From Sphingorhabdus sp. Alg231-15 (GTDB taxonomy: Bacteria > Pseudomonadota > Alphaproteobacteria > Sphingomonadales > Sphingomonadaceae): a stretch of DNA of 64,000 nt. The stretch lies in assembly GCF_900149705.1 (NCBI RefSeq), contig NZ_LT703001.1, forward strand, positions 496,001-560,000, given 5' to 3'. The stretch's first letter is position 1. Every line of letters begins with the position of its first letter. Below, one piece after another: positions 44,351-55,327 of the stretch. The notes below the pieces were generated by a model that saw nothing but the letters and a program-made list of their open reading frames with translations, made no database searches and was not told the DNA's origin. The translations under genes were made by a program, and so were the position numbers.

Positions 44351-46321
44351 TTATTCCAGTTCGAGTATCACTGCATCGACGGCAAGGCTATCCCCTTGTT
44401 CCGCCTCAACCGATTTCACGACCGCATTTTTCTCTGCGCGCAGGATATTCTCCATTTTCATCGCTTCAACTACCGCTAGTGGCTGGCCTTCTTCGACCTT
44501 GTCGCCCACTTTGACGTGCAGCGCCACAAGAAGTCCCGGCATCGGGCACAGTAGATATTTGGAAAGATCAGGCGGGACCTTTTCAATCATATGCACGGCA
44601 TGTTGTGCGATATGTGCGGGCAAAACCTGCACCTTGTGCGTTGCGCCATGCGTGTTGAGTGCAAAGCCATTGGCCGTTTTTGCAATTTTTACCGACAAAG
44701 GTTCTTCACCAATATTGGCAAGGATCAGGCTGTCGCCCGGCGTATAAGCGGTAGATAGGTCCACATCCTGCTCATCGACCAGAATACCTTCTTCGGACAC
44801 GGAAACCTGCTGAACGCTGTCACCAATTTTCACTTCCCATTCGGATGGCGGTTGCAGTCGCTGGCCCAATTGATTGTCGATACGGCGTGCGCGATCCGCG
44901 TGAGCAGTGGCTGCAAAAGCGGCAATCGCAGCCAGACTACGCAGCAAATCGTCAGTCGCCGGTGCACCCTGGAATCCGTCTGGATATTCCTCGGCAATGA
45001 AATTGGTAGTGATACTGCCTTCGCGAAACCGCTCATGCTGCATCAGCGCCGAGAGAAAATCGATATTATGGCCCGGCCCGTTAATCTCGAAACGGTTCAA
45101 GGCATCAATCTGGCGATCAATTGCTTCGATACGCGTCTCGCCATAAGTAATCAGCTTGGCAATCATCGGGTCATAGAAGATGGACACTTCCCCACCCTCT
45201 GCAACACCGTCATCGACGCGAATGCCTTCCTCGGCTTCCGGCGGATTATATTTTACCAGACGTCCAGTGGACGGTAGGAAGTTGCGATAGGGATCCTCGG
45301 CATAGACCCGGTTTTCAACTGACCAACCGGTCAGCGTCACATCATCCTGTGTTAGCGGCAGCTTCTCGCCATAGGCAACACGAATCATCTGTTCGACCAG
45401 ATCAAGGCCTGTAATATATTCGGTAACCGGATGCTCGACCTGCAGCCGAGTATTCATCTCGAGGAAGTAGAAGCTCTTGTCGGCGCCGACGATGAGTTCG
45501 ACCGTACCGGCACTGTGATAATCCACTGCCTGAGACAAGGCGACCGCCTGTTCACCCATTTTCTTGCGCATCTCGGGATCAACAAAGGGCGATGGTGCTT
45601 CTTCGACAACTTTCTGATGGCGCCGTTGGATAGAACATTCGCGCTCGCCGAGATAGATAACATTGCCATGCTTGTCGCCGAGCACCTGAATTTCGATATG
45701 GCGTGGTTGTTCGATAAACTTCTCGATAAAAACACGGTCATCACCAAAGCTTGCAAGGCCTTCACGCTTGGTCGCTTCAAAGCCCTCGCGCACATCCTTT
45801 TCAGACCAAGCGAGGCGCATGCCCTTGCCGCCGCCGCCAGCACTGGCCTTCATCATCACCGGATAGCCAATGCCGCCCGCGATCTCGACCGCATGTTCGG
45901 TGTCATCAATTTCACCGATATGCCCCGGAACAACGCTAACCCCTGCCTTCTCGGCAAGTTTTTTGGACTCGATTTTATCGCCCATGGCTGCAATCGCATT
46001 GGGCGGCGGTCCGATGAAGGCAATGTCATTCTCCGCCAATTGCTCAGGAAAACTCGTCCGTTCAGACAAAAAACCATAGCCGGGATGCACTGCTTCTGCA
46101 CCGGTTTCCTTGCAGGCAGCGATAATCTTGTCCGCGATCAGGTAAGATTCTGCAGCTGGCGAAGGTCCGATGTGAACAGCTTCATCCGCCATCTGCACAT
46201 GCGGCGCTCGCGCATCGGCATCAGAATAAACAGCAACCGTCTTGATACCCATTTTCTGGGCCGTGCGGATAACCCGGCAAGCAATTTCGCCACGATTGGC
46301 GATCAGAATTTTTTTGAACAT
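44351..46321 (-). CDS. pccA: Propionyl-CoA carboxylase alpha subunit (biotin carboxylase + BCCP)
   Basis: The 656-residue protein carboxylates biotin with ATP and passes it to the beta subunit to make (S)-methylmalonyl-CoA. Biotin carboxylase domain (1-450): IANRGEIACRVIRTA, ASAGGGGKGMRLAWSE as the ATP glycine loop, EMNTRLQVEHPVTE. A connecting BT domain follows, then the biotinyl domain with Lys622 in EAMKME. The length and the linked pccB, mce and mutase genes support propionyl rather than methylcrotonyl substrate. It starts two bases after the bioB stop. Confidence 0.94.
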   Translation of the reverse strand: MFKKILIANRGEIACRVIRTAQKMGIKTVAVYSDADARAPHVQMADEAVHIGPSPAAESYLIADKIIAACKETGAEAVHPGYGFLSERTSFPEQLAENDIAFIGPPPNAIAAMGDKIESKKLAEKAGVSVVPGHIGEIDDTEHAVEIAGGIGYPVMMKASAGGGGKGMRLAWSEKDVREGFEATKREGLASFGDDRVFIEKFIEQPRHIEIQVLGDKHGNVIYLGERECSIQRRHQKVVEEAPSPFVDPEMRKKMGEQAVALSQAVDYHSAGTVELIVGADKSFYFLEMNTRLQVEHPVTEYITGLDLVEQMIRVAYGEKLPLTQDDVTLTGWSVENRVYAEDPYRNFLPSTGRLVKYNPPEAEEGIRVDDGVAEGGEVSIFYDPMIAKLITYGETRIEAIDRQIDALNRFEINGPGHNIDFLSALMQHERFREGSITTNFIAEEYPDGFQGAPATDDLLRSLAAIAAFAATAHADRARRIDNQLGQRLQPPSEWEVKIGDSVQQVSVSEEGILVDEQDVDLSTAYTPGDSLILANIGEEPLSVKIAKTANGFALNTHGATHKVQVLPAHIAQHAVHMIEKVPPDLSKYLLCPMPGLLVALHVKVGDKVEEGQPLAVVEAMKMENILRAEKNAVVKSVEAEQGDSLAVDAVILELE

Positions 46322-46323
46322 AT

Positions 46324-47358
46324 TTATTCAGCTGCCTCTAATTGATTGTCTCGCTGCTCTGCTTCCATGGGCACCAGTCCCAATTTCTCGAACATTGCCT
46401 GATCCTTGTCATCGCCTGCATTGCCAGTGGTTAGTAATTTGTCACCGGTGAAGATGCTGTTCGCTCCTGCTGCAAAACACAACGCCTGCGTACTTTCCGA
46501 CATGGATTCCCGACCAGCGGATAGGCGCACCATCGACGCAGGCATTGTAATCCGTGCGACCGCTATTGTGCGGACAAATTCAATATCATCAATTTTCGCT
46601 AGCGGGGTATCGGCCAGCATATCGCCAAGCACTGTACCCTTTACCGGAACCAGCGCGTTGACCGGAACACTTTCAGGATGCTTCGGTAATGTCGCTAGTG
46701 CGTGCACAAAGCCGACACGGTCTTCACGGGTCTCCCCCATGCCGACAATACCGCCGGAGCAAACATTAATCCCGCTGGTGCGCACATTTTCGAGCGTTTC
46801 TAGCCGATCATCAAAAGTCCGCGTCGTGATCACCTTTTCATAATGTTCGGGTGACGTGTCGATATTGTGATTATAATAATCGAGTCCAGCATCGGCGAGC
46901 ATATCGGACTGCTTCTTCGTTAGCATACCAAGCGTCATGCAGGTTTCCATCCCCATTTGCCGTACGCCTTTGACCATTTCGATAATCGCCGACATGTCAC
47001 GGTCTTTGGGGTTGCGCCATGCTGCACCCATGCAAAAACGCGATGAACCGCGATCTTTCGCTTGCGCGGCTGTTTGCAGAACCGAGCGAACATCAAGCAG
47101 CTTCTCAGCTTTCAATCCGCTTTCAGCATGGGCAGACTGGTTACAATAGCCGCAATCTTCCGGGCAGCCACCTGTCTTGATTGACAGCAATGTGGAAAGC
47201 TGCACCTGTCCTGGTGTGTGATGCTGCCGGTGCACCGTAGCTGCTTGAAACAGCAACTCATCAAAAGGAAGATTAAACAGATCGGCAATTTCTTCGCGCG
47301 ACCAGTCTTGTCTTATATTATCTTCGTCTTCGGGGGATTTAGTCTCGGGGGCGTTCAT
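46324..47358 (-). CDS. bioB: Biotin synthase
   Basis: A 344-residue radical-SAM enzyme that inserts sulfur into dethiobiotin. The SAM cluster cysteines are Cys65, Cys69 and Cys72 in [38 protein letters not shown] [15 protein letters not shown] and [11 protein letters not shown] (the Arg ligand of the second cluster) are present. The ATG overlaps the mutase TGA by four bases, and pccA starts two bases after its stop. It is thus built into the operon of a biotin-dependent carboxylase, away from other bio genes. Confidence 0.95.
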   Translation of the reverse strand: MNAPETKSPEDEDNIRQDWSREEIADLFNLPFDELLFQAATVHRQHHTPGQVQLSTLLSIKTGGCPEDCGYCNQSAHAESGLKAEKLLDVRSVLQTAAQAKDRGSSRFCMGAAWRNPKDRDMSAIIEMVKGVRQMGMETCMTLGMLTKKQSDMLADAGLDYYNHNIDTSPEHYEKVITTRTFDDRLETLENVRTSGINVCSGGIVGMGETREDRVGFVHALATLPKHPESVPVNALVPVKGTVLGDMLADTPLAKIDDIEFVRTIAVARITMPASMVRLSAGRESMSESTQALCFAAGANSIFTGDKLLTTGNAGDDKDQAMFEKLGLVPMEAEQRDNQLEAAE

Positions 47359-49493
47359 TCAGCGGCTTCCTCGGTTTCGGGTGGCATGTTGTGGCCTAGC
47401 AGGCGCAATATGTCTGCGGCACATTCCACAATATTGCTGCCCGGTCCATAGATTCCGACAACACCCGATTTCCGGAGAAATTCATAGTCCTGCGGTGGGA
47501 TAACACCGCCGGCAAAAACCTTGATATCACTGCGCCCGGAATCACGCAGCATCTGCACCAGTTCAGGGATGAGCGTCTTGTGACCTGCGGCCAGACTAGA
47601 CGCGCCCACAGCATCGACATTTTCAGACAAAGCGAGGTCTCGAGTTTCACTCGGTGTCTGGAAAAGCGGACCGGAAATGACATCGAACCCCATATCGGTA
47701 AAGGCGCTGGACACGACATTCGCGCCGCGATCATGGCCATCCTGCCCCATTTTCGCGACCAGTATCTTTGGCTTGCGACCGAGGCGCTGTGACACCGCAT
47801 CCACCCCGTCGACCACCAGAGCAAATTGCGGATCGCCCTCATAGGCAGCGCCGTAAATGCCTTTTACCGGTGTCGGTTTGGTTGCGTAGCGGCCAAAAGC
47901 GGACTCCATGGCATCCGATATTTCGCCCAGAGAAGCGCGTTTGCGTGCAGCATCAACGGCAAGAGCAAGCATGTTGCCGTCTGCCTTGGCGCCATCTGTA
48001 ATGGCTTTCAGAGCAGCTTGGCAGGCATCTTCATCCCGCTCTTTGCGCATTTTATCGAGCCGATTGATTTGGCCCTGTCGTACTTTGGCATTGTCGATAT
48101 CGAGCGTTTCAAGCTGGTCTTCGTCTTCCAGAACATATTTGTTCACGCCGACAATAACATCATCGCCCTTATCGACCCGCGCCTGTCTTCCGGCAGCGGC
48201 TTCCTCGATCATGCCCTTGGGCCAACCGTCAGCAACCGCTTTGGCCATGCCGCCTTCACTTTCAACCCGTTCGATAATCTCCCAAGCCTTTTCGACAAGT
48301 TCTTCCGTGAGAGCTTCGATATAATAGCTGCCGCCCAACGGATCGACGACTTTGGTGATGCCTGCTTCTTCCTGCAAAACAATCTGCGTGTTGCGGGCGA
48401 TACGAGCAGAGAAATCGGTGGGGAGCGCAATGGCTTCATCAAGTGCATTGGTGTGTAGCGACTGCGTTCCGCCCAATGTTGCAGCCATGGCCTCGATGGT
48501 CGTCCGGATCACGTTGTTGTAAGGATCTTGCTCGGTCAACGAAACTCCGGACGTCTGGCAATGAGTCCGCAGCATTTTGGAGCGTTCCGATTGTGCACCC
48601 AGATCCGTCATCACGCGGTGCCACAAGGTCCGGGCTGCCCGCAATTTGGCGACTTCCATGAAGAAGTTCATCCCGATGCCGAAAAAGAAACTCAGGCGGC
48701 CTGCAAAAGCATCGATGTCTAGACCAGTTGCCATGGCCTGTTTTGCATATTCACGGCCATCGGCGATGGTGAAAGCCAATTCCTGCACGGCGGTCGCGCC
48801 GGCTTCATGCATATGATAGCCGCTGATAGAAATGCTGTTAAACTTCGGCATATGTTCGGACGTGTAGGCGATGATGTCCGAAATGATCCGCATCGATGGC
48901 GCAGGCGGATAGATATAGGTGTTACGCACCATGAATTCTTTGAGAATGTCATTCTGGATCGTGCCTGCAAGCTTGTCCTGAGAGACGCCCTGCTCTTCTG
49001 CGGCGACGATATAAAAGGCCAGACACGGAATAACCGCGCCATTCATGGTCATCGAAACCGACATGGTATCCAGCGGGATACCATCGAACAGGATTTTCAT
49101 GTCCTCGATGCTATCAATCGCAACGCCAGCCTTACCGACATCACCGACCACTCTCGGATGGTCGCTGTCATAACCGCGATGAGTGGCGAGATCGAAGGCC
49201 ACAGACAGACCTTTCTGGCCTGCCGCCAGATTGCGACGATAGAAAGCGTTGGATTCCTCTGCCGTTGAGAAACCCGCATATTGGCGAATGGTCCATGGCC
49301 GCCCGGCATACATGCTGGCCTTGACGCCGCGGGTAAACGGACCGAAGCCGGGAAGGCCAGGATCGCCCGCGTCTTTTGCTGTATATAGAGGCTTAACAGC
49401 AATGCCTTCTGGCGTTTCCCACGTCAGATCACGCCCTTTGACTTCTTTGTCAGCGAGCGCGCTCCAGTCTTCAATCATCGGTTTATCGGTCAT
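47355..49493 (-). CDS. scpA: Methylmalonyl-CoA mutase
   Basis: The 712-residue adenosylcobalamin enzyme converts (R)-methylmalonyl-CoA to succinyl-CoA. It has an N-terminal TIM-barrel catalytic domain (about 1-550, beginning [18 protein letters not shown]) and a C-terminal B12-binding domain with [11 protein letters not shown] (the DxHxxG cobalt-ligand motif) and [10 protein letters not shown]. The length fits the active single-chain or large subunit. No small subunit gene or MeaB chaperone gene is in the window. It shares one base with the hydratase stop (TAATG). Confidence 0.95.
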   Translation of the reverse strand: MTDKPMIEDWSALADKEVKGRDLTWETPEGIAVKPLYTAKDAGDPGLPGFGPFTRGVKASMYAGRPWTIRQYAGFSTAEESNAFYRRNLAAGQKGLSVAFDLATHRGYDSDHPRVVGDVGKAGVAIDSIEDMKILFDGIPLDTMSVSMTMNGAVIPCLAFYIVAAEEQGVSQDKLAGTIQNDILKEFMVRNTYIYPPAPSMRIISDIIAYTSEHMPKFNSISISGYHMHEAGATAVQELAFTIADGREYAKQAMATGLDIDAFAGRLSFFFGIGMNFFMEVAKLRAARTLWHRVMTDLGAQSERSKMLRTHCQTSGVSLTEQDPYNNVIRTTIEAMAATLGGTQSLHTNALDEAIALPTDFSARIARNTQIVLQEEAGITKVVDPLGGSYYIEALTEELVEKAWEIIERVESEGGMAKAVADGWPKGMIEEAAAGRQARVDKGDDVIVGVNKYVLEDEDQLETLDIDNAKVRQGQINRLDKMRKERDEDACQAALKAITDGAKADGNMLALAVDAARKRASLGEISDAMESAFGRYATKPTPVKGIYGAAYEGDPQFALVVDGVDAVSQRLGRKPKILVAKMGQDGHDRGANVVSSAFTDMGFDVISGPLFQTPSETRDLALSENVDAVGASSLAAGHKTLIPELVQMLRDSGRSDIKVFAGGVIPPQDYEFLRKSGVVGIYGPGSNIVECAADILRLLGHNMPPETEEAAE

Positions 49494-50278
49494 TATTCGC
49501 CCTTAAATTCGGCTTTCCGTTTCTGCAGAAAGGCAATTGCACCTTCACGTGCATCCTTACTGTCACCGGCGCGGCGTTGGCCTTCTGCTTCTTTCAGTAG
49601 GGCCGAAGAATAGTCGCTTTCTAACGCTGCGGCCAGATTTTGACGCATGACACCTAAGGCCACTGTTGGTCCGCCTGCAAGCCGTTTGGCCAGCGTCTGA
49701 GCTTCATCCATCAAAGCGTCATCGTCTACACATTTATAGACCAATCCCCAATCTGCGGCTTTTTCGCCAGGGATTTTTTCGCCAAGCATCATCATTTCGG
49801 TCGCCCTTGCTTTGCCTACAAGGCGCGTGAGCATCCAGCTTGCACCGCCATCGGGCACTAGGCCGATATTGACGAACGCCTGTAAAAAATAGGCGGATTT
49901 GCCAGCAATGGCAAAGTCACTCGCCAATGCGATCGAGCAACCAACGCCTGCTGCCGGACCGTTGACGGCAGTGATAGTAGGGATATCAAGCTTTGCGAGC
50001 TTCAGCATGAGCGGGTTATAATGTTTGTTAAGCGCCGCATAAGAACCCTGCCCGCCAGACAAGGCGCTATCGCCGCCCTTGGCTTGCAAATCTGCTCCCG
50101 CACAAAAAGCACGCCCTTCACCGGTGATAACCACAGCTCGCGCATCTTCAAGCTTATCGAGTGCCAGATAGATATCATCTGCCATATCCAGCGAACATGC
50201 ATTCAGCCGCGAAGGCTGGTTCAGTGTGATTGTTGCCACCCGATCGGCAATTTCCAGTCTAATATTCTCAAATTCCAT
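49493..50278 (-). CDS. Enoyl-CoA hydratase/isomerase family protein
   Basis: A 261-residue crotonase-fold enzyme: [54 protein letters not shown] and [16 protein letters not shown], with the second acid (Asp in PDGG) that many isomerases and hydratases use. The reaction may be hydration of a short or branched enoyl-CoA. The longer TTG frame is rejected because ATG 50278 has GAGGGA upstream. Position between epimerase and mutase suggests a link to branched-chain or odd-chain acid catabolism. Confidence 0.88.
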   Translation of the reverse strand: MEFENIRLEIADRVATITLNQPSRLNACSLDMADDIYLALDKLEDARAVVITGEGRAFCAGADLQAKGGDSALSGGQGSYAALNKHYNPLMLKLAKLDIPTITAVNGPAAGVGCSIALASDFAIAGKSAYFLQAFVNIGLVPDGGASWMLTRLVGKARATEMMMLGEKIPGEKAADWGLVYKCVDDDALMDEAQTLAKRLAGGPTVALGVMRQNLAAALESDYSSALLKEAEGQRRAGDSKDAREGAIAFLQKRKAEFKGE

Positions 50279-50304
50279 ATTCTGTCCCTCTGAATTTCGG
50301 CGGA

Positions 50305-50739
50305 TCAATGATCCTTTGGTGTTTCCATGATCTCGGTTAGCATCCCGCCCATATCCTTGGGATGCACAAAAAAGATAAGTGTTCCATGTGCGCCGATGCG
50401 TGGTTCGCCCAATACGCGCTTGCCCATAGCTTCGAATTCGGCCTTGGCGGCATAGATATCCGGGACCTCGAAACAGATATGATGCTGGCCGCCCAAAGGA
50501 TTCTTGGCAAGGAAACCATGGATAGGACTGTCATCACCAAGTGGTTCGATCAGCTCGATCTGCGTGCCATTGGTCGGTCCATCTGCAGGCGTATCGACAA
50601 AACAGACCTTCACGCCTTGGGCTGGCAGATCAAATGGATCATGAATTTTCGTTGCGCCCATGACATCACGCCAATGGGTGATGCTTTCGGGGATGGACGG
50701 TGTGACGACGCCAATATGGTTGAGGCGACCAAGTTTCAT
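50305..50739 (-). CDS. mce: Methylmalonyl-CoA epimerase
   Basis: The 144-residue vicinal-oxygen-chelate enzyme interconverts (S)- and (R)-methylmalonyl-CoA. Metal ligands are in LNHIGVV (His), QIELIEPL (Glu), HHICFEV (His) and MLTEIME (Glu). The upstream extension to 50832 is rejected: ATG 50739 has GGAGG seven bases before it and overlaps the stop of the small membrane gene by one base (TAATG). It completes the propionyl-CoA to succinyl-CoA route with pccAB and scpA. Confidence 0.93.
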   Translation of the reverse strand: MKLGRLNHIGVVTPSIPESITHWRDVMGATKIHDPFDLPAQGVKVCFVDTPADGPTNGTQIELIEPLGDDSPIHGFLAKNPLGGQHHICFEVPDIYAAKAEFEAMGKRVLGEPRIGAHGTLIFFVHPKDMGGMLTEIMETPKDH

Positions 50740-51032
50740 TATATTACCTCCGACGCTAGGAACGCTGTTCCGAACAAAATTGATATCAAACCTAGCATAC
50801 CCATAAATAATCCAGAGAACACATAGACCCAAAATTCAACGGCATGGTTGAGCCTAGTTACGAAATAAACTTCGTTGTTCTCATCTTTCAGAGAATATTC
50901 CCCCGTTCGGAGGCCTGTGATCGCTTTCCGAAAGCAATAACCCATAGCCCATGCCCCAAATCCGAGAAAAAGAACCACTTGAAATACCAATGTAGAAATA
51001 TCACTCAAATCCACTTCAATGCGCCTCTCCAT
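50739..51032 (-). CDS. Small two-helix membrane protein, unknown
   Basis: The 97-residue protein has hydrophobic segments at about 14-33 and 66-93, with a polar charged loop between. It overlaps the DUF808 gene by 17 bases if read from ATG 51032; GTG 51014 has AGAGG upstream and would give no overlap, so the start is uncertain. Its last base joins the epimerase start. No family is recognised. It may be a small partner of the neighbouring DUF808 membrane protein. Confidence 0.6.
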   Translation of the reverse strand: MERRIEVDLSDISTLVFQVVLFLGFGAWAMGYCFRKAITGLRTGEYSLKDENNEVYFVTRLNHAVEFWVYVFSGLFMGMLGLISILFGTAFLASEVI

Positions 51033-51960
51033 GCGGAAAGAGTTTGTGCACCAGCGGGGCGATTACCGCTCCGATTGCGACACCCAATATGCCCGACAAT
51101 ATCGCAAAGCTTATCCCGCTGGCAAATAGCTGTGACGATTCCGGAAACAGACCGACCAGCGGATGAGAGATTATCGCGATAAGATGCTCAGGCCCATGCC
51201 AACCCACGGCGGCGATATTATGCACCAGCAAGCCACCGCCAACCCATGCCATGGCCAGTGTTCCGATGACCGAAATGGTGGCTAGCAATTTGGGCATGAA
51301 CGCCACCAAACCGCGTCCGAAGGAAGCTACGAAACCGTCATTTTCGGTCGCGAGATGTAGCCCCACATCGTCCATTTTCACGATCAGGGCGACAACGCCA
51401 TAGACCCCAACAGTTATCACGATGCCGATCAGTGCCAGTATGATCCCTTGTTGCCACCAGACTTCATTGGTTATTTCGGACAGGGCAATGGCCATAATCT
51501 CGGCAGACAGGATGAAATCCGTTCGGATCGCGCCGGAAACCATTTCATCCTCGCGGCCATGGCCTTCGATAATGGCGGGCTTGTCATGCTTGGTCGTCTC
51601 ATCAACATGAAGCCATTCAAGCACCTTCTCAGCCGCCTCGTAACAAAGAAAAAGGCCACCAAGGATCAGGATGATTGGAATAAGAAACGGAGCAAATTGA
51701 CCGAGAAGAACCGCTGCCGGTAAAAGGAACAACAGCTTGTTCTTGATCGACCCCTTGGCGATTTTCCAGATCATCGGAAGTTCGCGTGATGGACTGAAAC
51801 CCGTCACATATTGCGGGGTTACAGCGGCGTCATCAATGACCACGCCAGCGGACTTGGCCCCTGCCCGCGCTGCCGCTGCACTTATGTCATCAACAGATGC
51901 GGCAGCAACTTTGGCAATGGCTGCAACGTCGTCGAGAAGGGCTACTAATCCAGTTGGCAT
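51016..51960 (-). CDS. DUF808 (YedI-like) inner-membrane protein
   Basis: A 314-residue polytopic protein with a soluble Ala/Asp-rich N-terminal (LVALLDDVAAIAKVAAASVDDISAAAARAG is typical of DUF808) and about eight helices. Conserved segments such as LFLLPAAVLLGQFAPFLIP, FLCYEAAEKVLEWLH and TDFILSAEIMAIAL are visible. The family is widespread but has no assigned function. It is in the middle of the propionate operon, 14 bases downstream of the 103-residue gene. Confidence 0.85.
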   Translation of the reverse strand: MPTGLVALLDDVAAIAKVAAASVDDISAAAARAGAKSAGVVIDDAAVTPQYVTGFSPSRELPMIWKIAKGSIKNKLLFLLPAAVLLGQFAPFLIPIILILGGLFLCYEAAEKVLEWLHVDETTKHDKPAIIEGHGREDEMVSGAIRTDFILSAEIMAIALSEITNEVWWQQGIILALIGIVITVGVYGVVALIVKMDDVGLHLATENDGFVASFGRGLVAFMPKLLATISVIGTLAMAWVGGGLLVHNIAAVGWHGPEHLIAIISHPLVGLFPESSQLFASGISFAILSGILGVAIGAVIAPLVHKLFPHGEAH

Positions 51961-51974
51961 TTAATTCCCCATCA

Positions 51975-52286
51975 CTATGGCGCAATCGCGCCACAATTTG
52001 TTTCAACGTTATTTCCATTGATGGCGACAATCATCACTTCCTGAAATAGTCGTCCAGCAGGTCGCCCTCTCCAATAGAACATATCAGTACCATCGCGAAC
52101 TTGTTCATGCCGAAAACCCGCGCTGATTAACTCGCCGAACACCTCTTGTTTCACTTCCAGACTGTCTTCCACATAGCTCTTTAACCACTCTCGCCTGTCG
52201 TTGTAGTTATGCTTTGCAAATGCTTGCCGTAGCGGCGAGGCCTTTGCTGGCATATTAAATGGCACCCATGGTATCCATCGAAGCAT
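51975..52286 (-). CDS. Hypothetical protein, 103 residues
   Basis: A soluble, mixed charged protein with no signal peptide, membrane helix or known motif. ATG 52286 has GAGGG eight bases upstream, and it lies 11 bases after pccB, so it is surely transcribed with it. The segment DRREWLKSYVEDSLEVKQEV is predicted helix, followed by a DMFYWRGRP strand. I do not recognise the family. Confidence 0.65.
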   Translation of the reverse strand: MLRWIPWVPFNMPAKASPLRQAFAKHNYNDRREWLKSYVEDSLEVKQEVFGELISAGFRHEQVRDGTDMFYWRGRPAGRLFQEVMIVAINGNNVETNCGAIAP

Positions 52287-52297
52287 CTAAGAAACCC

Positions 52298-53824
52298 TCA
52301 CAACGGAATATTGTCATGCTTCTTCCAAGGGTTTTCCAGCTCCTTGTTGCGTAGCTTCCGTAACCCCAGCGCCACGCGGCGGCGCGTCGAATGCGGCATG
52401 ATCACTTCATCGACAAAGCCTTTTTGCGCGGCGATAAACGGGTTAGCGAAGCGGTCTTCATATTCCTTGGTCTTCTCGGCAATTTCCTCTTCGGTTTTGC
52501 CGCGGAAGATAATCTCAACCGCCCCTTTCGCGCCCATGACTGCGATTTCCGCAGTGGGCCAGGCATAGTTCAAATCGCCGCGCAAATGCTTGGATGCCAT
52601 CACGTCATAGGCACCGCCATAGGCTTTGCGTGTGATGATGGTGATCTTCGGTACGGTTGCTTCGGCATAAGCAAAGAGCAGTTTTGCGCCATGCTTGATA
52701 ATACCATTATGCTCTTGCGATGTGCCAGGCAGGAAGCCGGGAACATCTACCAAGGTCACAATCGGAATATTAAACGCATCGCAATAGCGGACAAAACGTC
52801 CGGCTTTCTTTGATGCGTTGATGTCGAGACAGCCGGCGAGAACCATCGGCTGATTGGCAACCACGCCAACCGTCTGGCCTTCGATACGGCCAAAGCCGCA
52901 TATGATATTGGCTGCATGTGCTGGCTGGATCTCGAAAAACTCGCCCTCGTCGACCATTTTTTGAATAACCTCATGCATATCATAAGGCTGGTTGGCATTG
53001 GCGGGGATTAGAGTGTCGAGGCTGTCCTCGAGCCGGTCCCACGGGTCAGCAGTCGGGCGCTCTGGCACTTCTTCTCGATTGCTGAGCGGCATGTAATCGA
53101 TGAAATCGCGCGCCGCGAGCAGCGCTTCGATATCATTCTCATAAGCAACGTCAGCAACGCTGGTCTTGGTTGTGTGGGTCACGGCCCCACCCAGTTCTTC
53201 CTGAGTCACAATTTCGTTGGTTACGGTCTTCACGACATCAGGCCCGGTCACGAACATGTAGCTGCTGTCTTTTACCATGAAGATGAAGTCCGTCATTGCC
53301 GGTGAGTAGACCGCACCACCCGCACAAGGCCCCATGATCAAGCTGAGTTGCGGAATGACGCCGCTCGCCAGAACATTGCGCTGAAACACATCAGCATAGC
53401 CGCCCAGAGACGCCACGCCTTCCTGAATACGCGCGCCACCGCTATCGTTGATGCCGATAACCGGGGCCCCGACTTTCATCGCATTTTCCAGAACCTTGCA
53501 AATTTTCTCCGCATGGCGTTCAGACAGTGAGCCACCGAAGACCGTGAAATCCTGGCTGAAGACGAAAACGAGACGGCCGTTGATTGTGCCGGATCCAGTA
53601 ACCACGCCATCACCCGGTATTTTCGTTTCTTCCATACCGAAATCGACGCAATTATGCTCGACATAGGTATCTATCTCTTCAAACGAGTCCTCATCAAGCA
53701 GCACTTCGATCCGTTCGCGTGCGGTCAGCTTGCCCTTGGCATGCTGGGAATCAATCCGCTTCTGGCCACCGCCGAGATGAGCCTCCGCACGCTTGGCTTC
53801 GAGTTGCTCGATAATCGTCTGCAT
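52298..53824 (-). CDS. pccB: Propionyl-CoA carboxylase beta subunit (carboxyltransferase)
   Basis: The 508-residue protein transfers the carboxyl from biotin to propionyl-CoA. It shows the two crotonase-like halves with [19 protein letters not shown] and [15 protein letters not shown] in the first and [18 protein letters not shown] and [11 protein letters not shown] in the second. The ESS/ADLR distinction from acetyl-CoA carboxylase is clear from length. It opens the long operon, with a 138-base promoter gap upstream that holds no other confident gene. Confidence 0.95.
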   Translation of the reverse strand: MQTIIEQLEAKRAEAHLGGGQKRIDSQHAKGKLTARERIEVLLDEDSFEEIDTYVEHNCVDFGMEETKIPGDGVVTGSGTINGRLVFVFSQDFTVFGGSLSERHAEKICKVLENAMKVGAPVIGINDSGGARIQEGVASLGGYADVFQRNVLASGVIPQLSLIMGPCAGGAVYSPAMTDFIFMVKDSSYMFVTGPDVVKTVTNEIVTQEELGGAVTHTTKTSVADVAYENDIEALLAARDFIDYMPLSNREEVPERPTADPWDRLEDSLDTLIPANANQPYDMHEVIQKMVDEGEFFEIQPAHAANIICGFGRIEGQTVGVVANQPMVLAGCLDINASKKAGRFVRYCDAFNIPIVTLVDVPGFLPGTSQEHNGIIKHGAKLLFAYAEATVPKITIITRKAYGGAYDVMASKHLRGDLNYAWPTAEIAVMGAKGAVEIIFRGKTEEEIAEKTKEYEDRFANPFIAAQKGFVDEVIMPHSTRRRVALGLRKLRNKELENPWKKHDNIPL

Positions 53825-53962
53825 GGATCCCCCAATGTGATTGGATAAGTATTTTGACTATGGAAACGTCCCTAGCCAATGCACGGAGGATTATGCAATC
53901 GTCAATAAAAATTAATCGATCAGTTAAGTTTCTCGAAAAAGGTCGTTTGCCGTAACGTCAAG

Positions 53963-55309
53963 CTATTTCAACAATACCAGTTCCTCCGACATACTCGGAT
54001 GCAAGGCAACCGTGTCATCGAAGGCCTGCTTGGTTAAGCCCGCTTTGACCGCGACTGCCGCCGCCTGAAGAATTTCCGGCGCATCGGGACCGATCATGTG
54101 CAAACCAAGAATTTTCTCGCTCGTCGCCTCAACAATCATTTTATAAAGGCTGCGTTCTGGCCGGTCGGCGAAGGCATTACGCATCGCCCGGAAGTCAGAA
54201 GAATAGACTTTGACATTGCCATATTGGGTACGGGCTTCGCCCTCGGTCAGACCGACGGAAGCAATTGGCGGTTGAGAAAATACCGCAGATGGAATGCAGC
54301 TATAATCGACGGTCTTGGGCGTATCGTTAAACACAGTTTCAGCGAAAGCCTGTCCTTCGCGAATGGCGACCGGTGTTAACTGGACGCGATCAGTTACGTC
54401 ACCGACAGCGTAGATGCTTTCAACATTCGTGCGGCTATACTCATCGACTTTAATTGCACCTTTTTCGTTGGTTTCTACGCCGGCATTTTCGAGACCCAGT
54501 CCGTCGATTTTGGGCCGACGACCGGTAGCCGCCAATACGACATCAGCGCGCATGGCTGGCTTGCCATCCATATAGACATCAAGCGCGCCGTCTTCCCGCT
54601 TCTCGATCTTGTCAAACGTGCAGTTAAACTTGTAATTTATGCCTTTGGTCATCGCAATCTGCAGTAACCGGTCGCGCAAACTTTCGTCATAACCGCGCAA
54701 AATGACATCGGAGCGGTTCACGACGAAAACTTCACTACCCAGTCCGTTGAATATTCCGGCAAACTCATTGGCGATATAGCCACCGCCCGAGATGATCACG
54801 GTCTCAGGCAGTTTCTCCAGGTGGAACATTTCATTGGATGTCAGCATATGCTCGCTGCCTGGAAACTCTGCGACATCAGGCCATGCACCCACTGCGACCA
54901 ATATGTATTTCGCGGTCACGGTCTTGCCGCTTGCAAGCTTCACCTCATGCGGGCCGACAATCTCGGCACGTTCCAGAATAATTTCGACATCATGGTTGTT
55001 CAGCGTTTGGGTGTAGGCCGAGTTCAGGCGATCAACATCTGAAAGAATATGATCGCGTAATTTTGTCCAGTCGAACTTGGCATTTTCCCAGGTCCAGCCA
55101 AAGTTTTTACCATCTTCCAGATCTTCCGAAAAATGGGAGCCATAAACCAGCATTTTTTTCGGAACACAGCCACGAATGACGCAGGTACCGCCTACCCTAT
55201 ATTCTTCAGCTACAGCAACCTTTGCGCCGTAAGAAGCTGATACTCGCGCTGCTCGGGTTCCGCCTGATCCCGCGCCAATAACAAACAGGTCATAATCATA
55301 TTCGGACAT
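53963..55309 (-). CDS. gor: Glutathione-disulfide reductase
   Basis: A 448-residue flavoprotein that keeps glutathione reduced with NADPH. FAD motif VIGAGSGGTRAAR (10-22), redox disulfide Cys43/Cys48 in GGTCVIRGCVPKK, the NADP domain with GGGYIANEFAGIF and the Arg residues (NRSD, RGYD) that select NADPH, and the active-site His437/Glu442 pair in HPSMSE at the C-terminus. Full length. It is 18 bases downstream of pgi on the same strand. Confidence 0.95.
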   Translation of the reverse strand: MSEYDYDLFVIGAGSGGTRAARVSASYGAKVAVAEEYRVGGTCVIRGCVPKKMLVYGSHFSEDLEDGKNFGWTWENAKFDWTKLRDHILSDVDRLNSAYTQTLNNHDVEIILERAEIVGPHEVKLASGKTVTAKYILVAVGAWPDVAEFPGSEHMLTSNEMFHLEKLPETVIISGGGYIANEFAGIFNGLGSEVFVVNRSDVILRGYDESLRDRLLQIAMTKGINYKFNCTFDKIEKREDGALDVYMDGKPAMRADVVLAATGRRPKIDGLGLENAGVETNEKGAIKVDEYSRTNVESIYAVGDVTDRVQLTPVAIREGQAFAETVFNDTPKTVDYSCIPSAVFSQPPIASVGLTEGEARTQYGNVKVYSSDFRAMRNAFADRPERSLYKMIVEATSEKILGLHMIGPDAPEILQAAAVAVKAGLTKQAFDDTVALHPSMSEELVLLK

Positions 55310-55327
55310 TATATATTCCTTGATAAC

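Noticed and set aside
45431-46345. A 304-codon open frame on the plus strand opposite pccA
   Set aside because: It is antisense to a well-defined carboxylase domain, has no ribosome site or family motif, and its openness follows from codon use of pccA.
53893-53955. A 20-codon frame with GGAGG upstream between pccB and gor
   Set aside because: Spacing of the GGAGG to ATG is only three bases, the peptide has no feature, and its transcript would run antisense into gor. It could be chance.
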